Shown here: positions 8,562-18,449 of the stretch, piece after piece
Layout of the letters: the number at the start of each line of letters is the position of its first letter
Numbering within the stretch: the stretch's first letter is position 1
Assembly: GCA_022823365.1 (NCBI GenBank)
Contig: JAJDXG010000045.1
Span: forward strand, 94,486-158,485
Length of the DNA: 64,000 nucleotides
Reading direction: 5' to 3'
From: Gemmatimonadota bacterium
GTDB lineage: Bacteria > Gemmatimonadota > Gemmatimonadetes > Longimicrobiales > Gaopeijiaceae
The notes under the pieces: generated by a model
What the model was told of the DNA's origin: nothing
What the model saw: only the letters and a program-made list of their open reading frames with translations
The model's database searches: none
Program-made: the position numbers and the translations under genes

Positions 8562-10031
8562 TCAGCTCTGGGCCGGGAAGGGCCCCGATTCCTTGAATCC
8601 CTGCCCCGGCGCGGGAGTGTCGTGGCGCGCGCGCCCATAGCCTCCCCCATCGGTGCGGCTGATGCGCTTGCCGTCGACCAGCGCCTCCAGCACGAGTTCG
8701 CAGGCGGATGCCGTGTGACCGTCGCCGGCACCCTTTGTCGCCAGCCCGACATGCGAGAGCAGCTCCAGCAGGCCGGGCACGTTCTCGAATCCCTTGACGC
8801 ACGCCTTCGCCCCGGCATCGTTGGACACCTGCAGCGCGCCGCCCTCCTCGAAATACTCGACGATCGGTTCCACGTCGGCGCCGCCGGCACAGGTCTCGAA
8901 GACCTGCCCCGCCGCCCGTGCGATCAGCTCGTGGGCGATGCGGTCGGGTCCGTGCAGCTCGCCCTCGTATTCCAGCTCCATCTTGCCGGTGATCGCGGGC
9001 CGGGCCGCGTAGATGTCGCTCACGCGCGGCACGACGGTCTTCTCCTTCAGGCGGAGCGCGCGGCGTTCCGCGCTGGCCACGGCGATCTCCAGCACCGAGA
9101 TAGGCATGCGCTGGCTCACGCCCGAGCGCTGGTCCACGCGCTTGTCGACGCGGGCCAGAAATGCGATCGACTCCACGATCTCGGCGATGAAGTCGGGAAT
9201 CTCCACCGGAAGATCCCCCCGCTCGACCCACGACTCCTGTGCCGTGATCGCGCGTCCAACGCCGAGCGTCTCCGGGTAGTGGGTGCGCACTTCGGTCCCG
9301 ATGCGGTCCTTCAGCGGCGTGATGATCTTGCCCCGCGCGGTGTAGTCCTCCGGGTTGGCGGTGAAGGCCAGCATGACGTCGAGTTGAAGGCGGATGGGGT
9401 ATCCCTTGATCTGCACATCCCCCTCCTGGAGGATGTTGAAGAGCCCCACCTGGATCTTTCCGGCCAGATCCGGAAGCTCGTTGATGGCGAAAATGCCGCG
9501 GTTGGCGCGGGGCAGAAGCCCGTAGTGGACCGTCAGCTCGTCGGCCAGGATGTGTCCCCCGCGCGCCGCCTTGATGGGGTCCACATCCCCGATCATGTCC
9601 GCGATGCTCACGTCCGGGGTCGCGAGCTTCTCCACATACCGGCTCTCGCGCGGCACCCACGCCACCGGCGCGTCTTCGCCGTGCTCCTCGATCAGCAGCC
9701 GGCCGTAGCGCGACACCGGGTGGAAGGGCTCGTCGTTGATCTCGCTGCCCGCGAGAATCGGGATTTCCTCGTCCAGAAACTCCACCAGCTGACGCAGGAT
9801 GCGGCTCTTGGCCTGGCCCCTGAGGCCAAGCAGGATGAAGTCGTGCCGCGCGAGTATCCCGTTCACGATCTGTGGAACCACGCTGGCGTCGTAGCCCAGG
9901 ATGCCCGGGAACAGCTCCTCCCGGCTGCGGAGCTTGCGGACCAGGTTGGCCCTCATCTCGTCCTTCACGCTGCGGGGGCGATAGCCCGATTCGCGCAACT
10001 CCCGAACCGTGGCGGGTCGGCGATGGGTCAT
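8562..10031 (-). CDS. MoxR-type AAA+ ATPase (magnesium-chelatase subunit I-like)
   Basis: This 489-residue ATPase has Walker A GLRGQAKSR (the GxxGxAKS form usual in MoxR proteins), Walker B region IFAINELPDL, and the sensor segment LAFTANPEDYTARGKIITPL with arginine-finger RIGTEVRTHYP. The C-terminal 120 residues form an unrecognised helical region. MoxR ATPases act as chaperones with VWA partners, and the VWA gene at 5497-6783 is the probable partner. The start chosen is ATG 10031 (MTHRRPATVREL); an upstream ATG at 10103 would add 24 residues of low-complexity sequence. Confidence 0.85.
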   Translation of the reverse strand: MTHRRPATVRELRESGYRPRSVKDEMRANLVRKLRSREELFPGILGYDASVVPQIVNGILARHDFILLGLRGQAKSRILRQLVEFLDEEIPILAGSEINDEPFHPVSRYGRLLIEEHGEDAPVAWVPRESRYVEKLATPDVSIADMIGDVDPIKAARGGHILADELTVHYGLLPRANRGIFAINELPDLAGKIQVGLFNILQEGDVQIKGYPIRLQLDVMLAFTANPEDYTARGKIITPLKDRIGTEVRTHYPETLGVGRAITAQESWVERGDLPVEIPDFIAEIVESIAFLARVDKRVDQRSGVSQRMPISVLEIAVASAERRALRLKEKTVVPRVSDIYAARPAITGKMELEYEGELHGPDRIAHELIARAAGQVFETCAGGADVEPIVEYFEEGGALQVSNDAGAKACVKGFENVPGLLELLSHVGLATKGAGDGHTASACELVLEALVDGKRISRTDGGGYGRARHDTPAPGQGFKESGPFPAQS

Positions 10032-10253
10032 GTCTGTCGTGGGGGAGCGGGGGGTCGGATCGGCGCCGTGACGACCGGCGCGGGATTGGCTAGGATGTAG
10101 CACTTCGGGAGGCCGTCTGCCCGGGGTCGGGCGGCGCTTCGGCCTCGACAGACTACCCCGCTCTCCGGGCCCGGATCCTGCGGGCCGGGCGCCGGCCCGA
10201 TTCGGTGGCGCCCTCCGCCCGCGCGGAGACCGGCAGCCCGCTCAGGAGTCCTT

Positions 10254-11915
10254 ATGCCACAACCCCCGGTGTCCGTGCGACCGGCTGCCTGGCAGCCTGC
10301 GCTCCCCGTCGATCGCTTCATCGTGGAGGAACCTCCCGACGCCGAAGCGATCCCCCTCGACGTGGTGTTCGTGGGCGGAGGCCCGGCCGGGCTCGCCGGC
10401 GCGATACAGCTCGCGAAGCTGGCGCGGGCGGACGGCGAGGCGGGGGGCGATCTGGGCGAACTCGAGATCGGCGTGCTCGAAAAAGCCGGGGAGCTGGGCG
10501 AGCACAGCCTGTCGGGCGCCGTGGTCAATCCGCGCGCCTTCCGGGAACTCTTCCCCGAGCTCTCGGACGGCGACTTCCCCTTCGCGCGCCCGGTGTCGCG
10601 TGAGGCGGTTTACCTGCTGACGGGCGCGGGCGCGCTCCGGCTGCCGACACCGCCCACGATGAGGAACCACGGCAACTTCGTGGGCTCGATCTGCGAGATG
10701 GTGCGGTGGCTGGGCGAGCGCGCGGAGGAATTGGGCGTTAACGTCTTTCCGGGGTTTCCCGTCGACTCGCTTCTCGTTGATGGACGGCGCGTCGCGGGTG
10801 TGCGCACGACGCCAGCCGGCCTCGACCGGAAGGGCGTGCCCGGCGCGGGATACCAGCCGCCCATGGACATCTCGGCCACGGTCACCGTGCTCGCCGAAGG
10901 CACCCGCGGCCCGCTCACCCAGGCCTGGCTGGAACGGGAGGGCATCGGTTCGCCAAACCCCCAGATCTACGCCCTCGGGGTGAAGGAGCTCTGGCGCACC
11001 CGCCGGCCCCTGGACCGCGTCGTGCACACCCTGGGATGGCCGCTCCCGCGCGATGCCTTCGGGGGCAGCTTCATGTATCCGCTCGCCGACGACCTGGTCG
11101 CGCTCGGGCTGGTCGTGGGGCTGGACTATCGCGACGCTTCGCTCGATGTCCACGAGTTGCTCCAGCAGATGAAGCTGCATCCCCTCTTTCGCTCGACGCT
11201 CGAGGGCGGCGAGATGCTGGAATGGGGCGCGAAGACCATCCCCGAAGGGGGCTACTACTCGGTTCCGGAGCGCCGCCATGGGGAGGGCGTGCTGGTCTGC
11301 GGCGACGCGGCGGGCCTTGTGGACGTGCCCTCCCTCAAGGGCATCCACTACGCGATGCAGTCGGGCATCTACGCGGCCAACGCAATCTTCGCCCAGCTCA
11401 AGGGCGAGAGCGACGGCCTGGCGGGATTCAGCCGCGCCCTGGACGACTCGTACGTGATGAAGGACCTGCGCCGCACCCGCAACCTGCGCCTCGCCTTCAA
11501 GAAGGGCTTCTGGGAGGGCGGGATCCGGGCGGGGCTCATGACGGTGACGGGCGGCGCCTTTCCCGGGGCGCGCATCCCGGTGGGGGAAGACGTCGAGGAA
11601 GAGCGTCGCAGCGGCTCGGCCCCGGCCTTCAAGCCCGATGGCGAACTCACCTTCTCCAAGGTCGACGCGGTGTACAAGTCGGGGAACCAGACCCGCGACG
11701 ACATCCCGAGCCATGTGCTTGCAGGCGACGAGGTCCCCCCGGAGGGAGCCGCATTCTACGCCCGCATGTGCCCGGCCGGGGTGTACGAGGAGGGCGACGA
11801 CGGCGAACTGGTCGTGAATGCTCCCAACTGCGTAGACTGCAAGGCAACCGACGTGCTGGGGCCACGCTGGACGCCCAGGGAAGGGGGAAGCGGGCCGGCG
11901 TATCGAAGGATGTAG
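10254..11915 (+). CDS. Electron-transfer flavoprotein:quinone oxidoreductase-like protein with altered Fe-S ligands
   Basis: This 553-residue flavoprotein would pass electrons from ETF to the quinone pool at the membrane. Seen: the FAD dinucleotide motif VVFVGGGPAGLAGA (about residues 43-56), the GAVVNPRAF, EGTRGPLT and GDAAGLVDVPSLKGIHYAM segments of the family, and a C-terminal ferredoxin-like domain. In the family four cysteines hold a [4Fe-4S] cluster; here C506, C526 and C529 are present but the fourth position is Thr532 (NCVDCKATDV; ACC at 11847-11849). Either a [3Fe-4S] cluster forms or the cluster is lost. It starts with ATG after a 222-base divergent gap to moxR. Confidence 0.88.
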   Translation: MPQPPVSVRPAAWQPALPVDRFIVEEPPDAEAIPLDVVFVGGGPAGLAGAIQLAKLARADGEAGGDLGELEIGVLEKAGELGEHSLSGAVVNPRAFRELFPELSDGDFPFARPVSREAVYLLTGAGALRLPTPPTMRNHGNFVGSICEMVRWLGERAEELGVNVFPGFPVDSLLVDGRRVAGVRTTPAGLDRKGVPGAGYQPPMDISATVTVLAEGTRGPLTQAWLEREGIGSPNPQIYALGVKELWRTRRPLDRVVHTLGWPLPRDAFGGSFMYPLADDLVALGLVVGLDYRDASLDVHELLQQMKLHPLFRSTLEGGEMLEWGAKTIPEGGYYSVPERRHGEGVLVCGDAAGLVDVPSLKGIHYAMQSGIYAANAIFAQLKGESDGLAGFSRALDDSYVMKDLRRTRNLRLAFKKGFWEGGIRAGLMTVTGGAFPGARIPVGEDVEEERRSGSAPAFKPDGELTFSKVDAVYKSGNQTRDDIPSHVLAGDEVPPEGAAFYARMCPAGVYEEGDDGELVVNAPNCVDCKATDVLGPRWTPREGGSGPAYRRM

Positions 11916-11918
11916 GTC

Positions 11919-13118
11919 ATGGACCGGCTTGTGCCATCCCGCCTCGCGCTCTTGCCGGTGCTCGCGCTCATTGCCGCGACGGCATGCGCGGAACGGGAAC
12001 CGGACGCCGTCATCGAGGTCGACAGCGCCGGCGTCCGGATCGTGGAGAGCGGGGCCCCGGCATGGCCGCCCGGGACGGAGTGGCGCGTGGATCCGGAGCC
12101 CGTGTTCCGGCTGGGCGACGCCGGGGACGATCCCTCTTCCAGCTTCTTCCAGGTCGCGGATGTCGCGCTGCTCGCCGACGGCGAGGTCATCGTCGTGGAC
12201 GGCGGGTCCGCGGAGGTGCGTCGCTACGATGCGGCGGGCCGTCATCTGTGGAGCACGGGTGGTCGCGGCGAGGGGCCGGGGGAATTCCGCTTCCCACGGT
12301 ACCTCGGGCAGCGTGACGACGGTGCGTTCCTGGTCTGGGACCGGGCGCTGTTGCGGCTGTCGGTCGTCGAGAACGGTGAAGTGACGCTCGCCGAGCGCCG
12401 GAACGCGCCGGACGGATCGACGTTCATCGCCGAGGGCCTCTTCGATGATGGCGCCTGGCTCGTCGCATACCCGCGGTCGGTGTCGCTGCCGGAAGGAGCC
12501 GCATGGACCGACACCATCCGTCTGGGACGCTACGATCCGGTGCTCGAAGAGGATGTCCGGCTGGCGATGGTTCCCGGCATGGGGTGGGTCTGGACAGGCC
12601 GGTATCAGCTGCCGGTCCCCTTCGGCGCGCGGCCGCTGCGGGCCATCGTGGGCGACCGCCTCGCCGTGGCCAGTGGCCCGGCATCGGAGGTTGCGGTCCA
12701 CGATGCCCGCGGTGCGCTGCAGGCCCGATACCGGATCGCGCGCGAACCCGAGCCGGTGACGGAATCGGATGTGGGGCAGGTGATCGAGAGCTTCGTTGAG
12801 ATCGGTCCGGAGCCCGAGGCGGTGTGGCGGCAATGGCGTGGCGAGATGGAGGTCCCGGCGCATGAGCCGGCATTCGACCGGCTGCTTGCGGACCGGGACG
12901 GCAACCTGTGGGCACGGCGATTCATGGCCGATCTGCTGACGCGCGAGCCACCGTCGTGGGACGTATTCGACCCCGCCGGCACCTGGCTGGGCGTGGTTGC
13001 GACCCCGGGCGGCATGACCGTGACCAGCATTCGCGACGGGCTTGTGGCGGGGATATACCGGGATGAGGTGGGGGTGGAGTACGTGAGCGTACATCGCCTG
13101 GCGATGGACGGACGCTGA
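11919..13118 (+). CDS. 6-bladed beta-propeller lipoprotein
   Basis: This 399-residue exported lipoprotein has signal peptide residues 1-22 and lipobox ATAC with Cys23. It carries NHL-like propeller repeats: LADGEVIVVDGGSAEVRRYD followed by GRGEGPGEFRFP, then DRLAVASGPASEVAVHD and DRDGNLWARRF. The motif G-x-G-x-GPGEF is common in secreted propellers of Gemmatimonadota and Bacteroidota. Ligand and function are unknown. The ATG lies four bases after the ETF oxidoreductase stop, but a functional link is doubtful. It converges on the NUDIX gene with 15 bases between stops. Confidence 0.8.
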   Translation: MDRLVPSRLALLPVLALIAATACAEREPDAVIEVDSAGVRIVESGAPAWPPGTEWRVDPEPVFRLGDAGDDPSSSFFQVADVALLADGEVIVVDGGSAEVRRYDAAGRHLWSTGGRGEGPGEFRFPRYLGQRDDGAFLVWDRALLRLSVVENGEVTLAERRNAPDGSTFIAEGLFDDGAWLVAYPRSVSLPEGAAWTDTIRLGRYDPVLEEDVRLAMVPGMGWVWTGRYQLPVPFGARPLRAIVGDRLAVASGPASEVAVHDARGALQARYRIAREPEPVTESDVGQVIESFVEIGPEPEAVWRQWRGEMEVPAHEPAFDRLLADRDGNLWARRFMADLLTREPPSWDVFDPAGTWLGVVATPGGMTVTSIRDGLVAGIYRDEVGVEYVSVHRLAMDGR

Positions 13119-13133
13119 TCGCGCGGCAGCCGT

Positions 13134-13934
13134 CTACTCGTCCAGAATACTCACCCTCACCCCGGCCTCGGTTCGCACCAGTGCGGGCATGACGGCCGGG
13201 ATGTCGCGCGTCCGGTAGTGCGCCAGCACGGCGTCCGCCGTCGAAAACGCGCTCAGTTGCTCCAGCGTGCGGATGGTCGGGAAGATCATCGGAAGGCGCC
13301 CCGCGCGGTGCCGGTCGAGGGCTTCGCCGGGCGAGAGCCAGAGCGAATCGGTCATCTCGCGCGGATCGGGAGCCGAGCGCGACCCCGCGGGCGCCAGCGC
13401 GGCGAAGAAGCGGGTGTCGTAGCGCCGGGTCTCGGCCTCGGGGGTGATCCAGTGGGCGATGTATTCGAGGGCGGCCCCGTCGATGTCCACCCCCAGGTCG
13501 TCAAGCACCTCGGCGAATCCCAGAGTGCCGGCCAGCAGGTGCTCGCGCAGGCGGATCAGGCGCGCGCGGCCCGCCGCCGTGCCCGGTAGAAAGCGTTCCC
13601 CGGGCCGGGCGACCAGCACCGCCGCCTCCTCGAAGGCTTCGCGAGCGGCGGCCAGATAGTACGCGATGGCAGGCGGATCCCCGTTCGGCAGCGCGAGCCG
13701 GACCGCCGCTGCCTCCGGCGTGAGCCGCTCAAGTCGGGAGACGAGCGCGCGATCGGCATCCTGCGCATCCACCCGCCCCCCGGGAAAGACGTAGGCGCCG
13801 GGCACGAATCCCGCGGACCGGTTGCGCCGCATCAGCAGGAGCTGGAAGCCCGGGACGCGCTCGCGCAGCAGCACGACGGTCGCGGCGGGACGAGGCGTCA
13901 CGCCGGAGGGCGGAAGGCGTTCAAACCGGTCCAT
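13134..13934 (-). CDS. NUDIX hydrolase with split Nudix box (NUDT19-like)
   Basis: This 266-residue hydrolase is probably for nucleoside diphosphate-linked compounds such as CoA derivatives. The N-terminal strand PAATVVLLRE and LLLMRRNRSAGFVPGAYVFP lead to GGRVDAQDAD (51-60); the second half of the Nudix box, AAAREAFEEAAVLV (95-108), comes after an insert of about 35 residues. A Nudix box interrupted in this way is characteristic of the NUDT19/RP2 subgroup. Its ATG overlaps the stop of ggt by one base (TGATG), so the two are coupled. Confidence 0.85.
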   Translation of the reverse strand: MDRFERLPPSGVTPRPAATVVLLRERVPGFQLLLMRRNRSAGFVPGAYVFPGGRVDAQDADRALVSRLERLTPEAAAVRLALPNGDPPAIAYYLAAAREAFEEAAVLVARPGERFLPGTAAGRARLIRLREHLLAGTLGFAEVLDDLGVDIDGAALEYIAHWITPEAETRRYDTRFFAALAPAGSRSAPDPREMTDSLWLSPGEALDRHRAGRLPMIFPTIRTLEQLSAFSTADAVLAHYRTRDIPAVMPALVRTEAGVRVSILDE

Positions 13935-15538
13935 CAGCGCCCGACCGCCATCCCGTCCTTGCGCGGGTCCGACCCTGCCGCCCAACCCCGCTCCAGGCGC
14001 ATCACCGCCTGTCCTCCGCCGAAGGACGTGAGCAACGGATCGATCACGTGATGCCCCATGAGGGCAAGCGCGACCTCCGTTGTGCGGCCCATTCCCTCGA
14101 CCGCGACATCCCGTCCGGCCGTGTGGCGAAAGCGGGGGGCCTCGATGGCGGCCTGCAGGTCCATGCCGAAGACGAGGAGGTTGAGCAGCACCTGGACGTG
14201 TCCCTGGGGTTGCATGGAGCCGCCCATGACACCGAACGCCAGCCACGGTTCCCGGCCGCGGGTGACGAACGCCGGGATGATGGTATGCAGCGGGTGCTTG
14301 CGGGGTGCGACCTCGTTGGGATGCCCTTCGTCGAAGGTGAAGCAGGCGCCGCGGTTCTGGAGCGCAAACCCGGTTCCCGGGATCACCACGCCGGAGCCGA
14401 AGCCCTCGTAGAGGCTGTTGATGAACGACACCATGTTGCCGTGCTCGTCCGCCGTGCACAGGTAGATGGTCTCGCTCTCCGGGACGACGGCGCCCGGGTC
14501 CACCCGGTCGGCGGCCTCCCTTGGGTTCAGGAGCGCCCGGCGGGAGTTCACATGGTCGTCGGCGAGCAATGCCCGAGGCGGGATCCGCATATGCTCCGGA
14601 TCGCCCACATGGCCCGCGAGGTCGGCGAAGGCCAGCTTCTTGGCCTCGATGAGATGATGCAGATACGCCGGGCTGTTGTGACCCATGATGCGGAGATCGA
14701 ACCCTTCGAGGATTCGAAGCATCTCGAGCGCGGCGATCCCCTGCCCGGCTGGCGGCAGTTCCCAAAGGGTGTGCCCCGCGAAATCGGTGGAAAGCGGCGT
14801 CACCCAGCGCGCCTCGTGGCGGGCGAGGTCCTCATGCGTCAGGAAGCCGCCCAGTTCCTCCAGCCCGTCCACCAGCCGGGCGCCCAGTTCGCCGGTGTAG
14901 AACGCCTCCGCGCCCCCGCCCGCGACCACGCGGAAGCTCGCGGCCAGCTCCGGCGACCGGAACCACTCACCCGCGCGCGGGGCGCGCCTGCCCCCCACCA
15001 GATAGGTGGCGGCGGCCCCTGGACCGGCGCGCAGCTTGTCGGCCGCGGCGGCCCACTGACCCGCGATGATGGGAGTGACCGGGAAGCCCTCCTCCGCCAC
15101 CCGGATGGCCGGCGCGAGCACTTCCGCGAAGGTCATCGCCCCGAACCTCTCCAGCAACGCCGCCCACCCGGCGACCGCGCCCGGCACCGTTACCGATCCG
15201 GGCCCGCTCGCGGGCACCTCCCCCAACCCCGCGGCCGCGAGCGCCTCGCGCGACATGCCGGACCCCGACCGTCCGCTCGAGTCGAGCCCCACCAGCCCGC
15301 CCTCCTCCGCCGACCACAGCAGCGCGAACATGTCGCCGCCCATCCCGGTCATGTGCGGCTCGACCACGTTCAGCATGGCCGCGGCGGCCACGGCCCCATC
15401 AATCGCGTTTCCGCCCCGTTCCATCACCGAGAGCGCTGCCCAGCTTGCGAGCGGCTGGCTGGTGGCGGCGGCGCTTCTGGGCGCGTAGACGGTGGATCGT
15501 CCGGTCACGGCCGCCCATTCCGGTCTGAGCGTGGACAC
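13934..15538 (-). CDS. ggt: Gamma-glutamyltransferase-family Ntn hydrolase
   Basis: This 534-residue autoprocessing hydrolase has the probable nucleophile Thr357 in SETIYLCTADEHGN, which becomes the N-terminus of the small subunit after self-cleavage. Other family segments are GGNAIDGAVAAAAMLNVVEP, GMGGDMFAL, LPPAGQGIAALEML and GGSMQPQGHVQV. The sequence around the nucleophile (ETIYLC rather than TTHYSV) resembles YwrD-like or cephalosporin acylase-like members more than classical GGT, so gamma-glutamyl specificity is uncertain. No signal peptide is apparent, which suggests a cytosolic enzyme. It is the upstream partner of the NUDIX gene. Confidence 0.87.
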   Translation of the reverse strand: MSTLRPEWAAVTGRSTVYAPRSAAATSQPLASWAALSVMERGGNAIDGAVAAAAMLNVVEPHMTGMGGDMFALLWSAEEGGLVGLDSSGRSGSGMSREALAAAGLGEVPASGPGSVTVPGAVAGWAALLERFGAMTFAEVLAPAIRVAEEGFPVTPIIAGQWAAAADKLRAGPGAAATYLVGGRRAPRAGEWFRSPELAASFRVVAGGGAEAFYTGELGARLVDGLEELGGFLTHEDLARHEARWVTPLSTDFAGHTLWELPPAGQGIAALEMLRILEGFDLRIMGHNSPAYLHHLIEAKKLAFADLAGHVGDPEHMRIPPRALLADDHVNSRRALLNPREAADRVDPGAVVPESETIYLCTADEHGNMVSFINSLYEGFGSGVVIPGTGFALQNRGACFTFDEGHPNEVAPRKHPLHTIIPAFVTRGREPWLAFGVMGGSMQPQGHVQVLLNLLVFGMDLQAAIEAPRFRHTAGRDVAVEGMGRTTEVALALMGHHVIDPLLTSFGGGQAVMRLERGWAAGSDPRKDGMAVGR

Positions 15539-15642
15539 ATCGTCACTCCCGGGGCTCGGTTCGGCTGGCGCAAACGCGCGTGCCGCGCCAAGCTAGAGGG
15601 AGCGAACGGAGCCTGCCAGCCTCCCTGCGTGCGAAACCCGGT

Positions 15643-15784
15643 CTGCCAGAATGGCAGTCCCGGCACGCGGGGTCGGCCATTATGTCAGGCCCGATTTGTG
15701 CATGTGGGCCCGACACCATGCATTTCGTCTGACATGGAAGGCGAGCGAACCGCCTGGAAGCCGGGGTATCTGCCTTTCTGACAG
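15643..15784 (+). promoter_or_regulatory. Three copies of CTGNCA-N3-TGNCAG in the lon upstream region
   Basis: The 332-base gap between ggt (divergent) and lon holds no gene. It contains CTGCCA-GAA-TGGCAG (15643-15657, perfect), CGGCCA-TTA-TGTCAG (15674-15688) and CTGCCT-TTC-TGACAG (15770-15784), all with the same 6-3-6 geometry, and a fourth half-site CTGACA at 15729-15734. The repeated spacing suggests operators or promoter elements of a heat-shock-type regulator acting on lon. The identity of the regulator is inference. Confidence 0.5.
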
Positions 15785-15870
15785 GTCGACCGCGGCGCGG
15801 CCCGAGGCAGGGCCGGCTTCGCGGGGCAGACCACCCGTCTCGCCAGAGCTAACGACAAGGAGTCGGATCC

Positions 15871-18414
15871 GTGGGCGAACGATACAGGCTACCCGTGCTT
15901 CCGCTGCGGGACACGGTGGTGTACCCGGGGGTGGCGGTGCCCATCTCGGCCGGTCGACCCGGTACCATTGAGGCCGTTCAGGCTGCCCTCGAAGGAGATC
16001 GCAAGCTCCTCGCGGTGGCCCAGCGGGAGAACGTGGACAAGCCGACCCCCGAGGGGCTGTACGAGGTCGGCACGGTGGTGCGCGTCATTCAGACCCACCG
16101 CGTACGGGCCGGAATCCAGCTCCTGGTGCAGGGGGACAGGCGGGCGCAGGTCCTCTCCTACGAGAAGCGCGGCAAGGCCATGCTCGCGGCCATGGTTCTC
16201 GACCTCGAGAGAATCCCGCCTCGCAGCGAGCAGGATCCCGCCTTCCGGGCGCTGGACCGCGAACTGCGCGACCGGGCGGCCGGGCTGGGAACCCGGCGCG
16301 GCGTCCCTGCCGAATCGCTGAACCAGCTCATCCAGGGGGTGGACGAACCGGGCGCGTTCGCGGACCTGGTCGCGTTCTACCTCGATCTGCAGACCGCCGA
16401 GAAGCAGCGGCTGCTGGAGGTGCTCGACGACGAGGACCGCATGCGCCAGGCGCTCGTGGCGGTGGAGCGCGAACTGGTGCGGCTCAGCGCGCAGGAGGAG
16501 ATCCAGGCCCGGGTGCAGGAGGAGCTGGGGGAGCGCCAGCGCGAGATGCTCCTCCGCGAACAGATGAAGCAGATCCGGCGCGAACTGGGCGACGAGGACG
16601 AGAAAGCCGAGCTCGACGATCTGCGCGAGCGGATCGAGGCGCTGCGGCTCAACGACGACGCCCGCGCCGAAGTGCAGCGGGAGCTCAAGCGCCTGGGCCG
16701 GACCAACCCCCAGTCGGCCGAATACCAGGTCATCCGCACCTACCTCGAGTGGATCACGGAACTGCCCTGGGACGATCGCACCGAGGACAAGATCGACCTG
16801 GAGACGGCTGCGGACGTGCTCGCCGAAGACCACTACGGGCTGGAGGACATCAAGGACCGCATCCTCGAATTCCTCGCCGTGCGCAAGCTTCAGGCGGAAC
16901 GGGCGCCGGACGCCGATGAAGCGGAAGACGAGGACGTGGGAGAGGAGGAAGCTCGGCAGCAGGCCCCGGTTGGGGCCGCCCGCAATGGATCCCCGGCGGA
17001 CGACGAGCCGGCCAGTGTATCGCCGCCCTCGAGCGGCCAGGGGCCCATCCTGCTTTTCGTGGGCCCGCCAGGTGTCGGCAAGACCAGCATCGCGCAGTCC
17101 ATCGCCCGGGCGATCGGCCGCAAGTATGTGCGCATCTCGCTGGGCGGCGCGCGCGACGAAGCGGACATCCGGGGCCATCGGCGGACCTACGTGGGCGCCA
17201 TGCCGGGCCGCATCATCCAGGGGATGCGCCAGGTGAAGTCGAAGAATCCCGTGTTCCTGCTCGACGAGGTCGACAAGCTCGGCGTCTCCTTCCAGGGGGA
17301 TCCCAGCGCGGCTCTGCTCGAAGTGCTGGACCGGGCCCAGAACTGGACCTTCACCGACCACTACCTGGGCATCCCCTTCGACCTGTCGGAGGTGCTGTTC
17401 GTCGCCACCGCGAACTACTGGGACCGCATTCCGCCCCCGTTGCTCGACCGCATGGAGCGGGTCGACTTCAGCGGCTACACCGAGCAGGAAAAGCTGGAGA
17501 TCGCCAAGCGCTACCTGCTGCCCAGACAGCTGGAGGAAAACGGGCTGCGCGATGATGAGATGGAGCTGGGCGACGAGGCCATCCTGAACGTGATCAGCGA
17601 ACACACGCGGGAAGCCGGGGTGCGCCAGCTGGAGCGCGAGATCGGAAAGCTGGCGCGCAAGGTCGCGCGCAGGATCGCCGGCGGCGGATGCGAACAGGTC
17701 GTCGTGGACCAGGCCGTCGTGCGCGAGTTGCTCGGCCGCCCGCGGGTGCACCCGGAGGTGATGGCCGAGGAGGACCGGGTGGGTGTGGCCACCGGAATGT
17801 TCTACACGCCCACCGGCGGGGACATCATGTTCGTGGAGGCCAGCGTCATGCCGGGGAACGGCAAGCTGGTACTCACCGGGCAACTGGGCGACGTGATGAA
17901 GGAATCGGGGCGTGCGGCGCTGACCTATGCCCGCAGCCATCACCAGAGTCTCGGGATGTCCGTGGAGGACGTGCTGGACAAGGAAGTGCACATCCACGTG
18001 CCCGCGGGCGCGGTGCCCAAGGACGGTCCCTCGGCCGGGATCACGATGGCGACCGCGCTCATCTCGGCGCTTTCGGGGCGGCCGGTGAGGCGCGACGTGG
18101 CCATGACCGGCGAGCTGACGCTGACGGGCAGGGTGCTCCCCATCGGCGGGCTGAAGGAGAAGATCCTGGGCGCCGTGCGCGCCGGCATCCACGAGATCGT
18201 GCTCCCCGCCGAAAACCACGCCGATCTGGAAGATCTTTCCGACGAGGTGCGCGCCGACCTGGTGCTGCACCTGGTCGACGGTCTCGACGACGTCACGCGG
18301 GTGGCGTTCGCGGGCAGGCCGGGCGCCGGGGAAGACCCGGTCGAGGCCGCCGACCCGATGGCGCTGCTCGCCCCCGACGGCTCGTCCTCCGCGCCCGAGG
18401 TCGCGACGCACTGA
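15871..18414 (+). CDS. lon: ATP-dependent Lon protease
   Basis: This 847-residue cytosolic AAA+ protease degrades misfolded and regulatory proteins. Domains in order are the LON substrate-binding domain (from [14 protein letters not shown]), coiled-coil helices (about 180-270), AAA+ with Walker A GPPGVGKT at 398-405 and Walker [11 protein letters not shown], and the peptidase with Ser721 (KDGPSAG) and Lys764 (GGLKEK). Unusual: an acidic, Pro/Ala/Ser-rich insert of about 45 residues (roughly 344-391) sits just before the Walker A motif. Start GTG at 15871 with AAGGAG at 15857-15862. Upstream lie repeated CTGNCA-N3-TGNCAG motifs, consistent with stress control. Confidence 0.96.
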   Translation: MGERYRLPVLPLRDTVVYPGVAVPISAGRPGTIEAVQAALEGDRKLLAVAQRENVDKPTPEGLYEVGTVVRVIQTHRVRAGIQLLVQGDRRAQVLSYEKRGKAMLAAMVLDLERIPPRSEQDPAFRALDRELRDRAAGLGTRRGVPAESLNQLIQGVDEPGAFADLVAFYLDLQTAEKQRLLEVLDDEDRMRQALVAVERELVRLSAQEEIQARVQEELGERQREMLLREQMKQIRRELGDEDEKAELDDLRERIEALRLNDDARAEVQRELKRLGRTNPQSAEYQVIRTYLEWITELPWDDRTEDKIDLETAADVLAEDHYGLEDIKDRILEFLAVRKLQAERAPDADEAEDEDVGEEEARQQAPVGAARNGSPADDEPASVSPPSSGQGPILLFVGPPGVGKTSIAQSIARAIGRKYVRISLGGARDEADIRGHRRTYVGAMPGRIIQGMRQVKSKNPVFLLDEVDKLGVSFQGDPSAALLEVLDRAQNWTFTDHYLGIPFDLSEVLFVATANYWDRIPPPLLDRMERVDFSGYTEQEKLEIAKRYLLPRQLEENGLRDDEMELGDEAILNVISEHTREAGVRQLEREIGKLARKVARRIAGGGCEQVVVDQAVVRELLGRPRVHPEVMAEEDRVGVATGMFYTPTGGDIMFVEASVMPGNGKLVLTGQLGDVMKESGRAALTYARSHHQSLGMSVEDVLDKEVHIHVPAGAVPKDGPSAGITMATALISALSGRPVRRDVAMTGELTLTGRVLPIGGLKEKILGAVRAGIHEIVLPAENHADLEDLSDEVRADLVLHLVDGLDDVTRVAFAGRPGAGEDPVEAADPMALLAPDGSSSAPEVATH

Positions 18415-18449
18415 CCGAGCCGACCCTCGAGGTTGCGCCCGGCGCCGTG

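Noticed and set aside
15889-18411. Long open frame on the minus strand opposite lon
   Set aside because: It mirrors the Lon coding sequence; composition is His/Arg/Gln-rich with no family similarity, typical of GC-rich antisense frames.
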